From Desulfuromonas versatilis (lineage in GTDB: Bacteria; Desulfobacterota; Desulfuromonadia; Desulfuromonadales; NIT-T3): a stretch of 64,000 nucleotides of DNA. This document shows, piece after piece, positions 8,744 through 16,971 of this stretch. Positions within the stretch are counted from its first letter, which is position 1; every line of letters starts with the position of its first letter. The translations under genes were made by a program, and so were the position numbers. The stretch is from the NCBI RefSeq assembly GCF_019704135.1, contig NZ_AP024355.1, positions 2,536,001-2,600,000 of the forward strand, written 5' to 3'. The notes under the pieces were generated by a model, which did not search any database, was not told where the DNA came from, and worked only from the letters and a program-made list of their open reading frames with translations.

Positions 8744-9543
8744 TGGACCCTCCCCCGCCAGGCAGCCTCCGCCGCGGCCTCCAGTTCCAGGCCCGAGCGT
8801 TCCTTGCGTAAATCGCGCAGAAACCGCTCCAGGTCTTTGCGCAAACTGGCGAAGCGGGCCCGGGCCGGCAGCCGCCCGCCATCCAGGTCGACCAGGCAGA
8901 TTTCTTCATCCCCGGCCGTGCCGGCGACCAGGATGTTGTTCCACTTCAGGTCGCCATGGACACACCCGCGGCGGTGCATATCCCCCAGAACCGCCGTCAC
9001 CCTGCCCAACAGGGACACGCAGGCATCGCCGCTGCGGGTTGCCCAGGCCTGCTGCAGGTTGCAGGAGCCTTCGGCGAATTCAGTCAGCAGGTAGGACCTG
9101 CCCAGCAGACGGAACCTGCGCTCTTCCAGGCACAGCACCGGGCGCGGCACCGGCACCCCCCGAAAGAGGAATCCCCAGTTGACGCACCAGGTGCGCAGGG
9201 CCCGCGATCTGCGCAAGGCGTTGCGCAGCCGGTACCCCCAGCCGAGGCAGTTATAGGCCTTGAGGAAATAGGAACGTCCGCCGATTTCCACCTTGACGGC
9301 AAACCCCCGGCTGCCGGGCTTGAAAACCTCCCCCTGCCCGAGCAACAAGTCGGGGTCGGGCAACAGCGCCTCCAAGGCCTGCAGCGACGCCGGGGAATTC
9401 TCCCGGTAGATGGTAAACCCCTGGCGCAACTCGCGTACCCAGCCAGCCGCCCCGCCCAGACAACGTTTTTTTACCTGCCGCCACGACAGGGCCTCGTTCA
9501 TCGAAGGCTCGCTTTTATCGAAGGATCCGCCGGCAGAAGACAT
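8740..9543 (-). CDS. LPS core kinase (RfaP/KdkA-like)
   Basis: A 267-residue lipopolysaccharide kinase. It shows VKVEIGGRSYFLKAYN with the ATP-binding lysine, catalytic loop HGDLKWNN (His196, Asp198) and metal-binding DLD at about 219-221. It is a close paralogue of the kinase half of the next gene: both share a RRSRALR stretch, a WGF motif and an LCxEER motif in the same order, so the pair arose by tandem duplication. Substrate (Kdo or heptose) is unknown. I start at ATG 9543, which overlaps the preceding stop as TGATG; ATG 9501 is an alternative. Confidence 0.85.
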   Translation of the reverse strand: MSSAGGSFDKSEPSMNEALSWRQVKKRCLGGAAGWVRELRQGFTIYRENSPASLQALEALLPDPDLLLGQGEVFKPGSRGFAVKVEIGGRSYFLKAYNCLGWGYRLRNALRRSRALRTWCVNWGFLFRGVPVPRPVLCLEERRFRLLGRSYLLTEFAEGSCNLQQAWATRSGDACVSLLGRVTAVLGDMHRRGCVHGDLKWNNILVAGTAGDEEICLVDLDGGRLPARARFASLRKDLERFLRDLRKERSGLELEAAAEAAWRGRVQ

Positions 9544-10451
9544 CAGACAGTGGGCTGCTCTTTTTTCACGAAGGAACGCAGAAATTTCCTGAGATAGGAC
9601 CACTCCAGGAGCAGGGTCGGCCGGGCCGCGATCCCCTGGAGGTAATAACGCCGGGCTTCGACTTGCCGGCCGGCCAAAGACAGGGACCGGGACAGGGACA
9701 GGCACTGCCTCCCGAACATTTCGGCCCGCAGGGCCATGAATTCGGCCGGCAGCACCTTGGGATCGAACAGGACGTCGATAAGCGCCGTGCCGGTTTTCAT
9801 GATCAATTCGATGTTGTTGCGCAGACTGTCGTCATGCTTGAAGATTTCCAGGACCGGTTCCGCAAAGGAGCTGCAATCGTAGAGCGCCAGGGCCTGGGCG
9901 AAAACCGGGATATCCTCGCTGTTGCGGATATGGACCGGATAGCGGATGCTCTGGAAGATTTCCCGGGCCATGATGGTCGCACCGTTGGAAAGGCCGAAAC
10001 GCCGCTGGACGTAGCGGCGGAAGTTCTCCATCCGGTCGGCGGACAGGGATTTGGCCGGATGGGTTTTCCGCCGGCCGTCGGGATGCACCGAGATGTGCCC
10101 AGCGGTGACCATCTGCTTGGCGCCGTTGGCGGCCAGATAGCCCCTGAACTTCTCCAGGGCCCCGTCCAGCAGCCGGTCGTCGGCATCGAGAAATATCAGG
10201 TACTGCCCCGCCGTTTCATCGATGCCCCGGTTTCGCGCCGCAGCCGGCCCCTGGTTCTGCTGGCGGACATAACGGACCCTGTGGGGGTGAGCCTCGGCCA
10301 GCCCCCTGCCGACCGCAGGGGTCTCGTCCTGCGAGCCGTCATCGATGATGACCACCTGGTAATCTTCCCCCCCCTGGGCCAAAACCGACTCGACCGCGCG
10401 GGGGAGCAGATGCCCGTAGTTATAGGCGGGGATGACAATGGAAAAGGTCAT
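9543..10451 (-). CDS. Family 2 glycosyltransferase
   Basis: A 302-residue GT2 enzyme. It begins with MTFSIVIPAYNYGHLLPRAV, followed by VVIIDDGSQDETP and the DxD-type FLDADDRLLDGAL around residue 90-105. RNSEDIPVFAQAL contains the likely catalytic ED. The start is ATG 10451; the 60 residues encoded upstream in the same frame are a shadow of rfaP. It sits between rfaP and two LPS kinases, so it probably adds an inner or middle core sugar. Confidence 0.87.
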   Translation of the reverse strand: MTFSIVIPAYNYGHLLPRAVESVLAQGGEDYQVVIIDDGSQDETPAVGRGLAEAHPHRVRYVRQQNQGPAAARNRGIDETAGQYLIFLDADDRLLDGALEKFRGYLAANGAKQMVTAGHISVHPDGRRKTHPAKSLSADRMENFRRYVQRRFGLSNGATIMAREIFQSIRYPVHIRNSEDIPVFAQALALYDCSSFAEPVLEIFKHDDSLRNNIELIMKTGTALIDVLFDPKVLPAEFMALRAEMFGRQCLSLSRSLSLAGRQVEARRYYLQGIAARPTLLLEWSYLRKFLRSFVKKEQPTV

Positions 10452-10470
10452 GCGTCGCTCCGGCTTCGGC

Positions 10471-11301
10471 CTATCGACCGAGACTGGGGTTCGAAGCGGG
10501 GTCGCGCCCGAACTCCTTGCGGTAAAGGGCCAATGCGCGCCGCTCGACCCGCTCCCAGAAAACCCGCTCGTCCTGCAGCAGGCTGCGCAGCGCGCGCCTG
10601 CGGTAGGCGCGCATGAAGCGCAGTATATCACGCCGGGTCAGGCCGATGTCCATGCTGGAAAAATAGAGTCCTGCCACGTCCTTGACGATCCAGCGCTGCG
10701 GGGTGCGGGGCCGCAGCTGCACCCGGTGCAGGTCGATCAGGTGCAGCCGGAAGGCCTCCTGCCTGCTCACCCGCTCGAGGTCGGCCAGGGGCAGCAGGAA
10801 GTGGCAGATGTAGAAATCCCGATGATTGACGCCGTTCTCATGCAGCGCCGCGGCCATGCCGGCAACCTTCTCGATCAGGGCCTTTTTCAGCCCGAAGGGC
10901 GGAGGATTCGTCTTCCAGTCCCGGCACAGGTCCTCCAGGCTGATGGTATCGGCCAGCTCTTCGGTCACCAGGAACGACTGGATCCGCGCCGGATTCCAGC
11001 CGCGGCAGCCGTAGCCGGCGATCCGCATGGTCTCCACCCCGAGTTCTTCGCAGCGGCGGATCGCCCGCCGCTCGTTGTCCGCTCCGAGCACCGGCAGCTT
11101 GAAGTGGCTGAGATTTTTCAGAATCTCCTTCCAGCCGACCCCAAAGTGAAGCTTGGCGAAGTACCCTTTTTCCCCGAGGAAAAAACGCAGGGTCCGGCGT
11201 CCGGCGAGCTCCCGGAAGACTTCCCCCTCAAGGGAAAGCATCTGCTCGAAGCTGGGCGGCTCGGCGAAGCGGCCGCGAAAATCGGGCTCCAGCTGCATCA
11301 T
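10471..11301 (-). CDS. rfaP: LPS core heptose(I) kinase RfaP/WaaP
   Basis: A 276-residue kinase matching RfaP along its length. GEKGYFAKLHFGVGWKEI (43-60) contains the ATP-binding Lys50, FKLPVLGADNERRA follows, the catalytic loop is HRDFYICHFLL (His160, Asp162), and LIDLHRVQL carries the metal-binding Asp190. RfaP phosphorylates O-4 of heptose I in the inner core and is important for outer-membrane stability in enterobacteria. The ATG overlaps the waaG stop (ATGA at 11298-11301). The waaG-rfaP order is the same as in many proteobacterial core loci. Confidence 0.93.
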   Translation of the reverse strand: MMQLEPDFRGRFAEPPSFEQMLSLEGEVFRELAGRRTLRFFLGEKGYFAKLHFGVGWKEILKNLSHFKLPVLGADNERRAIRRCEELGVETMRIAGYGCRGWNPARIQSFLVTEELADTISLEDLCRDWKTNPPPFGLKKALIEKVAGMAAALHENGVNHRDFYICHFLLPLADLERVSRQEAFRLHLIDLHRVQLRPRTPQRWIVKDVAGLYFSSMDIGLTRRDILRFMRAYRRRALRSLLQDERVFWERVERRALALYRKEFGRDPASNPSLGR

Positions 11302-12431
11302 GCCCCCCTCCCCTTCAGCGCCTTGGCTTCGATAATGTCGGCGGCCCGCTGGGGCAGGCTGAAGATATCCGCCTGCGCGGCAAAAGCCAAGGCATTGCTG
11401 CGCCAGGTTTCCCGCTCGGCGGAGTTCAGCATCAGGGAGAGCATCCGGTCGAGTTCCTCCTGGCGAAACGGCGAGGGGACCAGCAGCCCGGCCCGACTCT
11501 GCCGAACATAATGGGCATAGCCGCAGATCTCGGTGGCCAGCACCGGCAACCCGGCGGCCAGCGCCTCCACCAGCACGGTGCCGGTGTTTTCATAGTAGGA
11601 GGGGTGCAGCAGCAGATCCGCCGCGGCCAGAAAACGGGGGACGTCGCCCCGCCCGCCGAGCAGGCTCAGGCGCTGTTCGACACCGAGCTTGCGGGCCAGT
11701 TTGAGGAAGGGCCCGGCTTTCCCCTGGCCGATGACCACCAGCCGGGAGCGCTGGCGCAGCTTGTCGGGGAGCGCGGCCAGGGCCCGCAGCGCGCGGTCAA
11801 GCCCCTTGGTCTTGAAGCCGGAGCCGACCATCAGCACCAGCAGCTCCTCTTCGGCCATCCCCAACTCCCGGCGCACCTCAAGCCGGGTCGCCGCGTCCTC
11901 GGGCTTGGCGATCCGGTCGCGGTCGATGCCCGGGGGCAGAAAGTGAAACCGCTCCTCAGGGGTGCCGTATTGGGCGATGAAATGGGGTTTCTCCACCTCG
12001 GAGATGAGCAGGATCTCGGTGGCCGCCGCCGGCGCGAAGACCGCCCGCTCAAACTCGGCGTAGCAGCGGTAGCGCCCCCCCAGCCGGTACAGGGGACCGT
12101 GTTTCTGGCGCACCTTGGCTTCAAAGCAGGGGTCGGCGGCAAAGTAGACATCCAGCCCCGGCATCTTGTTGAAGCCGACCACCGCGTCGAATCCGCCCCC
12201 GGCGATGGCGGTTCGGGCCCGGCGGGCGAACTCCCGGCAGCGCCCGTGGTTGGAGAACTTGCCGGAGGGGAGCAGGTTCACCTCGAGTCCGGGGGGAGGT
12301 TCTCCATCCCACGCCATGGTGAAGACCGCCACCTGGTGCCCGCGCCGCAGGCACTCCTCGGCGATGCGCCGAAAGTCCCTCTGCAGCCCGCCGAAGGGGA
12401 AATATTTAAACAGGCAAAAAGCGAATTTCAT
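11298..12431 (-). CDS. waaG: LPS core glycosyltransferase WaaG (GT4)
   Basis: A 377-residue GT-B enzyme of family 4. The start MKFAFCLFKYFPFGGLQRDF is characteristic of WaaG, as are VVGFNKMPGLDVYFAADPC and RYRCYAEFERAVF in the first domain. The second domain has LVLMVGSGFKTKGLDRALRA and the donor-binding PSYYENTGTVLVEALAAGLP with an E-x7-E-like pattern. WaaG adds the first outer-core hexose (glucose in E. coli) to heptose II. It overlaps both neighbours by 4 nt, so it is cotranslated with the following rfaP and the preceding GT4. Confidence 0.93.
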   Translation of the reverse strand: MKFAFCLFKYFPFGGLQRDFRRIAEECLRRGHQVAVFTMAWDGEPPPGLEVNLLPSGKFSNHGRCREFARRARTAIAGGGFDAVVGFNKMPGLDVYFAADPCFEAKVRQKHGPLYRLGGRYRCYAEFERAVFAPAAATEILLISEVEKPHFIAQYGTPEERFHFLPPGIDRDRIAKPEDAATRLEVRRELGMAEEELLVLMVGSGFKTKGLDRALRALAALPDKLRQRSRLVVIGQGKAGPFLKLARKLGVEQRLSLLGGRGDVPRFLAAADLLLHPSYYENTGTVLVEALAAGLPVLATEICGYAHYVRQSRAGLLVPSPFRQEELDRMLSLMLNSAERETWRSNALAFAAQADIFSLPQRAADIIEAKALKGRGA

Positions 12432-13588
12432 AGTCCAGAGGTTGGATCGCCGGGGCCTTGTCGGCGCAGGCTCAGGGCGGCATCGGTGTAGACCTGTTCG
12501 TAGGCGGCGATCATCCGCGCCGCGGAAAAATCCTCTACGGCCCGCCTGCGGGCCGCCTGGCCCCAGCTCTGCAGGCGCTGGGCGGAACTTCCGGCGACCT
12601 CGGCCAGCGCCTCGCCGATCTCCTCGGGGGACTCGGGAGAAACCAGCAGACCGATTTGCGCATCGCCGAACACCTCGGGAATCCCCCCTACCCGAGAAGC
12701 GATCACCGGCAGCCCGGAGGCCATGGCTTCGAGCAGCGCCAGGGGCAGCCCCTCGCGCAGCGAAGGGAGCAGAAAGGCATCCAGCGCCTTCAGAAACTCC
12801 GGGATATCGCGGCGAAAGCCGAGCAGGTGCACCCGTTCGGTCAACCCCTTGGCGGCGATAAGGCCTTCCAGTTCCGGGCGCAGTTCCCCTTCGCCGGCGA
12901 TCAACAGGTTCGCCGCGGGAAACCGCTCGGCCATATGGGCGAAGCCGAGGATCAGGTTGCGGTGGTTCTTGACCTCGGAGAGCCGCCCCATGGTGCCGAA
13001 CCAGAAGCCGTCGGCCTGCCCGGGGGCAAACCGGCTGCGGGCCGCGTTTTTTTCCAACGCCGCGGGAAACCGGTCGTACTCGAGACCGTTCTGGATGGTG
13101 ACGGTGCGCTCCTCGCTGAGCCCCCAGTTGGAGGCGACCACGTCGGCGCTCACCCCCTTGGAGATGCCGATGATCCGGTGCAGCCGCCGGTAGAGCAGCC
13201 AGTTGAAGGCCCTGCGTCGCCAGGTTTTGGCCGTCCCCAGCCCGTGCAGCGTGGCCAGCACGGCCGGTTTGGGCCTGGCGAGCATGGCGGCGAGCACCCC
13301 GATGGGGGTGGAGCGGTGCTGCTGGCAGTTGACGACCTGGACGTTTTCGCTCTCGATGATCCGCTTGAGCTTGAGCAGCAGCGGCACGTTGGAGAAGCGC
13401 AGGTTTTTCCCCTTCAACCCCAGGTAATAGGTCTTGTAGCCCAGCGCATCCAGCTGGTTTTTGCCGTCGTTCTCCCCGCTCATAAAGCAGATCACGGTCC
13501 GGAAGCGCCTGGGATCGAGCCGGACCTGGAGATTGAGCAGCGGGTAATCCCCCCGGTAACGGTGGATGATGTGCAGAATATTTATCAT
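12428..13588 (-). CDS. Family 4 glycosyltransferase (LPS core)
   Basis: A 386-residue GT-B enzyme. N-terminal MINILHIIHRYRGDYPL, central RNLILGFAHMAERFPAANLLIAGEGELR, and the donor-site block LPSLREGLPLALLEAMASGLPV with the two family glutamates. The linkage made is unknown; position between waaC and waaG suggests a core sugar next to heptose. It ends in an ATGA overlap with waaG (12428-12431). No signal peptide. Confidence 0.88.
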   Translation of the reverse strand: MINILHIIHRYRGDYPLLNLQVRLDPRRFRTVICFMSGENDGKNQLDALGYKTYYLGLKGKNLRFSNVPLLLKLKRIIESENVQVVNCQQHRSTPIGVLAAMLARPKPAVLATLHGLGTAKTWRRRAFNWLLYRRLHRIIGISKGVSADVVASNWGLSEERTVTIQNGLEYDRFPAALEKNAARSRFAPGQADGFWFGTMGRLSEVKNHRNLILGFAHMAERFPAANLLIAGEGELRPELEGLIAAKGLTERVHLLGFRRDIPEFLKALDAFLLPSLREGLPLALLEAMASGLPVIASRVGGIPEVFGDAQIGLLVSPESPEEIGEALAEVAGSSAQRLQSWGQAARRRAVEDFSAARMIAAYEQVYTDAALSLRRQGPGDPTSGL

Positions 13589-13618
13589 CGCCTCAGCGCC
13601 TCCTCCTGCCCGGCCGGC

Positions 13619-14659
13619 CTACCCCCTGAGGAGCCGGCGCAGGGCGGAAAATACCTCGTCGGTGGTGATACTCCGGCCGCATTCCCCATCCCGCGGGCAG
13701 CTTTTGCGCAGGCAGGGCGAGCAATCCAGGGGCGCCTGCAGGCGGATGTGCGCCTCCCCCCGCGGACCGTTGCGGCGGGCATCAGTCACCCGGAAAATGG
13801 AGACCGTCCGCGTCCCCAAGGCGGCGGCGATGTGCACCGGGCCGGTGTCGGCCCCGACCACCAGGTCGGCCTCGTCGAGCAGCGCCACCAGCTCGGGCAA
13901 GCTCCCGCGGGGCCAGATGACCGCCTGGCCGCCGCAAGCCTCGCCGATCGCCTCGGCGGCGGCGTTTTCCTCGGTATTCCCCCAAGTCAGCAGCGGACGA
14001 ATTCCCAGCTCACCGCACAGCCTGGCGGCCAGTTCCTGCCAACGCTCCAGCGGCCACAGCTTGGTGCCCCAGGTGGTCCCGTAATGCAGCACGACCACAG
14101 GCTTCCCGGCAAGCGCCAGGGCCTCGAGTTGCTGCCTCACCCGGGCCAGGGCCTGGTCGTTGACGTGCAGGGGGCCGGCCGGCAGCACCTCGACGCCACC
14201 GGGGACCGCGGCCCTGCCAAGGGCCAGGGAGCGGTCGCTGATGTGGAAATCGCCCTGGGAAAGGGGCACCCTGCGGTTGGTGGCGAGCAGGTTGGGCCAT
14301 TCGCGTACCGCGTCGCGGGCGAAGCCGAAGCGCTGCGGGGCGCCGCACAAGCCGGTGAACAGGCCGCTCTTGCTGTTGCCCTGCAGATCGAGCACCAGGT
14401 CGTAGCCTTCGGCGCGCAGCTCGCGGATCGTCCCCCAGGCGCCACGCAGGGCGGCCAGAGCCCCGGCCTTGCGCCAGGCCTTGGTGCGCAGCCTGTGCAC
14501 TTTGCGCAGCAGCGGATGGCCATCGAGCAAGGGCGCGAAGGACTCCTCGACCAGCCAGTCGATCTCCATGCGGGGGTCGGCGCTTTTCAACCAGGCGAGC
14601 ACCGGCAGGGCATGCACCACATCGCCGAGCGCACTCACTTTGACGATCAGAACTCTCAT
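13619..14659 (-). CDS. waaC: Heptosyltransferase I WaaC
   Basis: A 346-residue GT9 enzyme that transfers the first L-glycero-D-manno-heptose from ADP-heptose to Kdo. It opens with MRVLIVKVSALGDVVHALPVL, the WaaC-type nucleotide-binding start, then RMEIDWLVEESFAPLL and the sugar-nucleotide site VGADTGPVHIAAALGTRTVSIF. The C-terminus has a CSPCLRKSCPRDGEC cysteine cluster, shared in form with waaF, which is common in this enzyme family in anaerobic deltaproteobacteria. Its ATG is 3 nt inside the preceding waaF stop region. Confidence 0.93.
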   Translation of the reverse strand: MRVLIVKVSALGDVVHALPVLAWLKSADPRMEIDWLVEESFAPLLDGHPLLRKVHRLRTKAWRKAGALAALRGAWGTIRELRAEGYDLVLDLQGNSKSGLFTGLCGAPQRFGFARDAVREWPNLLATNRRVPLSQGDFHISDRSLALGRAAVPGGVEVLPAGPLHVNDQALARVRQQLEALALAGKPVVVLHYGTTWGTKLWPLERWQELAARLCGELGIRPLLTWGNTEENAAAEAIGEACGGQAVIWPRGSLPELVALLDEADLVVGADTGPVHIAAALGTRTVSIFRVTDARRNGPRGEAHIRLQAPLDCSPCLRKSCPRDGECGRSITTDEVFSALRRLLRG

Positions 14660-15687
14660 CGGGTTTTATTCAGCAGCGAACGGGCGCCTTCCAGCACATC
14701 GTCGGCGCTGATCGCCGTCATGCAGCGGTGGTCAAGGGGGCACTCGCGCAGCAGGCAGGGGGCACAGTCGCAATGCTTCCGGATGATCCGGCAGGTCTCG
14801 GCCAGGGGCGAGGTCGTCGTGTGGTCGGTGGGCCCGAATACCGCGACGATCGGCACCGCGAAAGCCGCGGCCACGTGCATGGGTCCAGAGTCGTTGGTGA
14901 CCATCAACCGGCAGCGGGAAAGCAGGGCCATCATCTGGCGCACCGAGGTCTCGCCGATCAGGTTGAGGGGCCCGCAGGTCATGGCCCGGGCGATGTCCCG
15001 GCCGATCTCCCGCTCGCCGGGGCCGCCGGTCAGCAAGACCTTGACCCCGAATTCCCGGGCCAACTGGTCGCCGACGGCGGCGAAACGCTCGGGAATCCAG
15101 CGCTTGGCAGAACCGTAGGCGGCGCCGGGGTTGATGGCCATCCACTCCCCGTCCCCCAGAGTGCTCTCGGCCCAGGCCGACTCCTCTGCGGTGCTTTCAA
15201 GGCGCAGCAGGCCGTCTCCCCCGCTGATCCCGAGGCGCTCGAGCATGGTCAGGTAATAGCGGGTATGGTGCAGTTTCTTGTCCGCCTCGCTGATGGGGAC
15301 CGCGTGGCTGAGCAGAAACCCTCGCCCGTCGGTGCGAAAGCCAGCCCGGCGGGGAATCCCCGCCAGGGCGGCCATGATCCCGGCCTCGATGGCATTCTGC
15401 AGCAGAATGGCCAGATCGAAGCGCCCCTGGCGCAATTGGCCGCAGAACCGCAGCATCCCCCGCCACCCCTGGTGCGCACCTTTCTTGTCGAAGACCAGGA
15501 CCTCGTCGCAATAGGGGTGATGACGGAACAGTTCGGCCACCAGCGGATTGGCCACCACGCTGATCGTCGCATTCGGGAAGTGGGCCCGCAGGGCCCCCAG
15601 GGCCGGGGTGGTCATGACGGCGTCGCCGATCCAGTTGGTGGAACGCACCAGGATACGGCGGATATCATTGTTTTTCAGCGGTTTCAA
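14656..15687 (-). CDS. waaF: Heptosyltransferase II WaaF
   Basis: A 343-residue GT9 protein. ILVRSTNWIGDAVMTTPALGAL (11-32) is the diagnostic WaaF start, and VTNDSGPMHVAAAFAVPIVAVFGPTDHTTTSP is the ADP-heptose site. A Cys cluster (CDCAPCLLRECPLDHRC) lies near the end. It adds heptose II to heptose I. It overlaps waaC by 4 nt. Only two heptosyltransferases are encoded, consistent with a two-heptose inner core, although others could lie outside the window. Confidence 0.94.
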   Translation of the reverse strand: MKPLKNNDIRRILVRSTNWIGDAVMTTPALGALRAHFPNATISVVANPLVAELFRHHPYCDEVLVFDKKGAHQGWRGMLRFCGQLRQGRFDLAILLQNAIEAGIMAALAGIPRRAGFRTDGRGFLLSHAVPISEADKKLHHTRYYLTMLERLGISGGDGLLRLESTAEESAWAESTLGDGEWMAINPGAAYGSAKRWIPERFAAVGDQLAREFGVKVLLTGGPGEREIGRDIARAMTCGPLNLIGETSVRQMMALLSRCRLMVTNDSGPMHVAAAFAVPIVAVFGPTDHTTTSPLAETCRIIRKHCDCAPCLLRECPLDHRCMTAISADDVLEGARSLLNKTR

Positions 15688-15722
15688 TACGGTTACTCGT
15701 TGAGCGCCGGAGGTGGCTTATA

Positions 15723-16970
15723 TCATGCCTGGTCGAGGCTTTGCGCCTCGTCGATGAGCATCACGGGGATATCGTCCCGCACCGGGTAGAGCAGGCGGCA
15801 GGCCTCGCAGACCAGGGCATCGCCCCCTTCACGCAGCTTGACCTCCCCCTTGCATTGAGGGCAGGCGATTATTTCGAGCAATTCGGGGGAAAGGGGCATG
15901 GTGTTCTCCTCAAAAAGGGCGTTGAGCTTCGCTTCGAGTCCGCCTGGTTGAAAAAACTCCAGGGACAAAGGCACCTGGTAGCAGGGGATGGAAAAATCCC
16001 CCTCGCCAAGCTTGACCCCGTCCTTTTCCGTGGTGATCAGGTAATCGACTTCCGCCGCCACCCGGGCAAGCCTCTCAAGTTCCCGAGGCCCGTAGCCGGC
16101 GTGATCGGCAAAGCCGATGGCGTGGCTTAGGGCCAGGCCCGCGGCGCGCAGATCGCGAAAAAAGCCTTCGGGGTCGGCGATCCCGGCGAAGGCAGCGCCC
16201 CGCAGGCCCGCCAGGTTCGCGAGCTCGAGAGGCTCCCCGGCAAGCGAGATGGCCTCCCCGGCCAGCCGATGCCGGCAACGCAGCACTGGCCGGGACAGCC
16301 CGCGCGGCCCCGGCTCGTCCCCCCGGCTGCGGGTCAGCAGGAAGAGGTCGGCGCGGCCCAGAGCCAGCGGGAATTCCCGCAGCAACCCGGCTGGAAGCAC
16401 CTTGCCGTTGCCCAGCGGCCGGCGGCCGTCGAGCAGCACGATGTCGAGGTCGCGCTGAACCGCCAGGTGCTGAAAGCCGTCGTCGAGCACCACGACATCT
16501 GCGCCGAACTCCTCCTGCGCGACGCGCACCCCCTCGGCCCGCCGGGGGGCGACGAGCACGATCGCCTCGGGGAGGCGCCTGGCCAGCAGATAGGGCTCGT
16601 CGCCACAGATATCCGCTGCCACCAGCGGCCCCTGCCCGCCGCAGACCAGCGTCACGCCGCTGCGGGCGCTGCCGCCGTAACCGCGGCTGACCACCGCCAC
16701 GGTTTTTCCGGCCCGCAGCAGGTGCCGCACCACGAACTCGACTGTGGGCGTCTTGCCGGTGCCGCCGACGCTCAGGTTGCCGACGGACACCACGGGCACC
16801 CCGGCCCGATAGGAAGCCAGCGCCTGCCGCCGGTAGAGAGCGACCCGCAGCAGACCGGCCACCCCGTAAAGCCAACCCAGGGGGGTCAACAGCACCAGCA
16901 GCAACCGCTCGGCGCCACCGCGGGCACCCTCGCTGGCCAGACGCCGGTAGAACCCCTGCAGGCCCCTCAT
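15723..16970 (-). CDS. lpxK: LpxK tetraacyldisaccharide 4'-kinase fused to a Trm112/YcaR domain
   Basis: The first ~350 residues are LpxK, which phosphorylates the 4' position of the lipid A disaccharide at the inner membrane. It has an N-terminal amphipathic/membrane stretch (about 22-45), P-loop NLSVGGTGKTPTVEF (65-79) and VVLDDGFQH (160-168) with the catalytic Asp. Residues 358-415 are a separate Trm112/YcaR zinc-ribbon (IIACPQCKGE and LVCEACRLLYPVRDDIPVML). In E. coli lpxK and ycaR are separate neighbours; here there is no stop between them. The second part still has its own Shine-Dalgarno and ATG at 15899, so a short independent product is also possible. Confidence 0.9.
   Translation of the reverse strand: MRGLQGFYRRLASEGARGGAERLLLVLLTPLGWLYGVAGLLRVALYRRQALASYRAGVPVVSVGNLSVGGTGKTPTVEFVVRHLLRAGKTVAVVSRGYGGSARSGVTLVCGGQGPLVAADICGDEPYLLARRLPEAIVLVAPRRAEGVRVAQEEFGADVVVLDDGFQHLAVQRDLDIVLLDGRRPLGNGKVLPAGLLREFPLALGRADLFLLTRSRGDEPGPRGLSRPVLRCRHRLAGEAISLAGEPLELANLAGLRGAAFAGIADPEGFFRDLRAAGLALSHAIGFADHAGYGPRELERLARVAAEVDYLITTEKDGVKLGEGDFSIPCYQVPLSLEFFQPGGLEAKLNALFEENTMPLSPELLEIIACPQCKGEVKLREGGDALVCEACRLLYPVRDDIPVMLIDEAQSLDQA
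15897..15911 (-). promoter_or_regulatory. Internal Shine-Dalgarno and ATG for the Trm112/YcaR domain
   Basis: GAGGAG at 15906-15911 lies 6 nt before ATG 15899, which begins MPLSPELLEII, the normal start of a stand-alone YcaR/Trm112 protein (58 residues, 15723-15899). The lpxK frame reads straight through it. This suggests that the fusion arose by loss of the lpxK stop while the old start site was kept. Confidence 0.6.
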
Positions 16971-16971
16971 C

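Noticed and set aside
12458-15118. An 886-codon open frame on the plus strand
   Set aside because: It is antisense to waaG-side GT4, waaC and waaF, all with clear family motifs. High GC content keeps the opposite strand open; the translation is low-complexity Gly/Gln/His/Pro with no recognisable domain.
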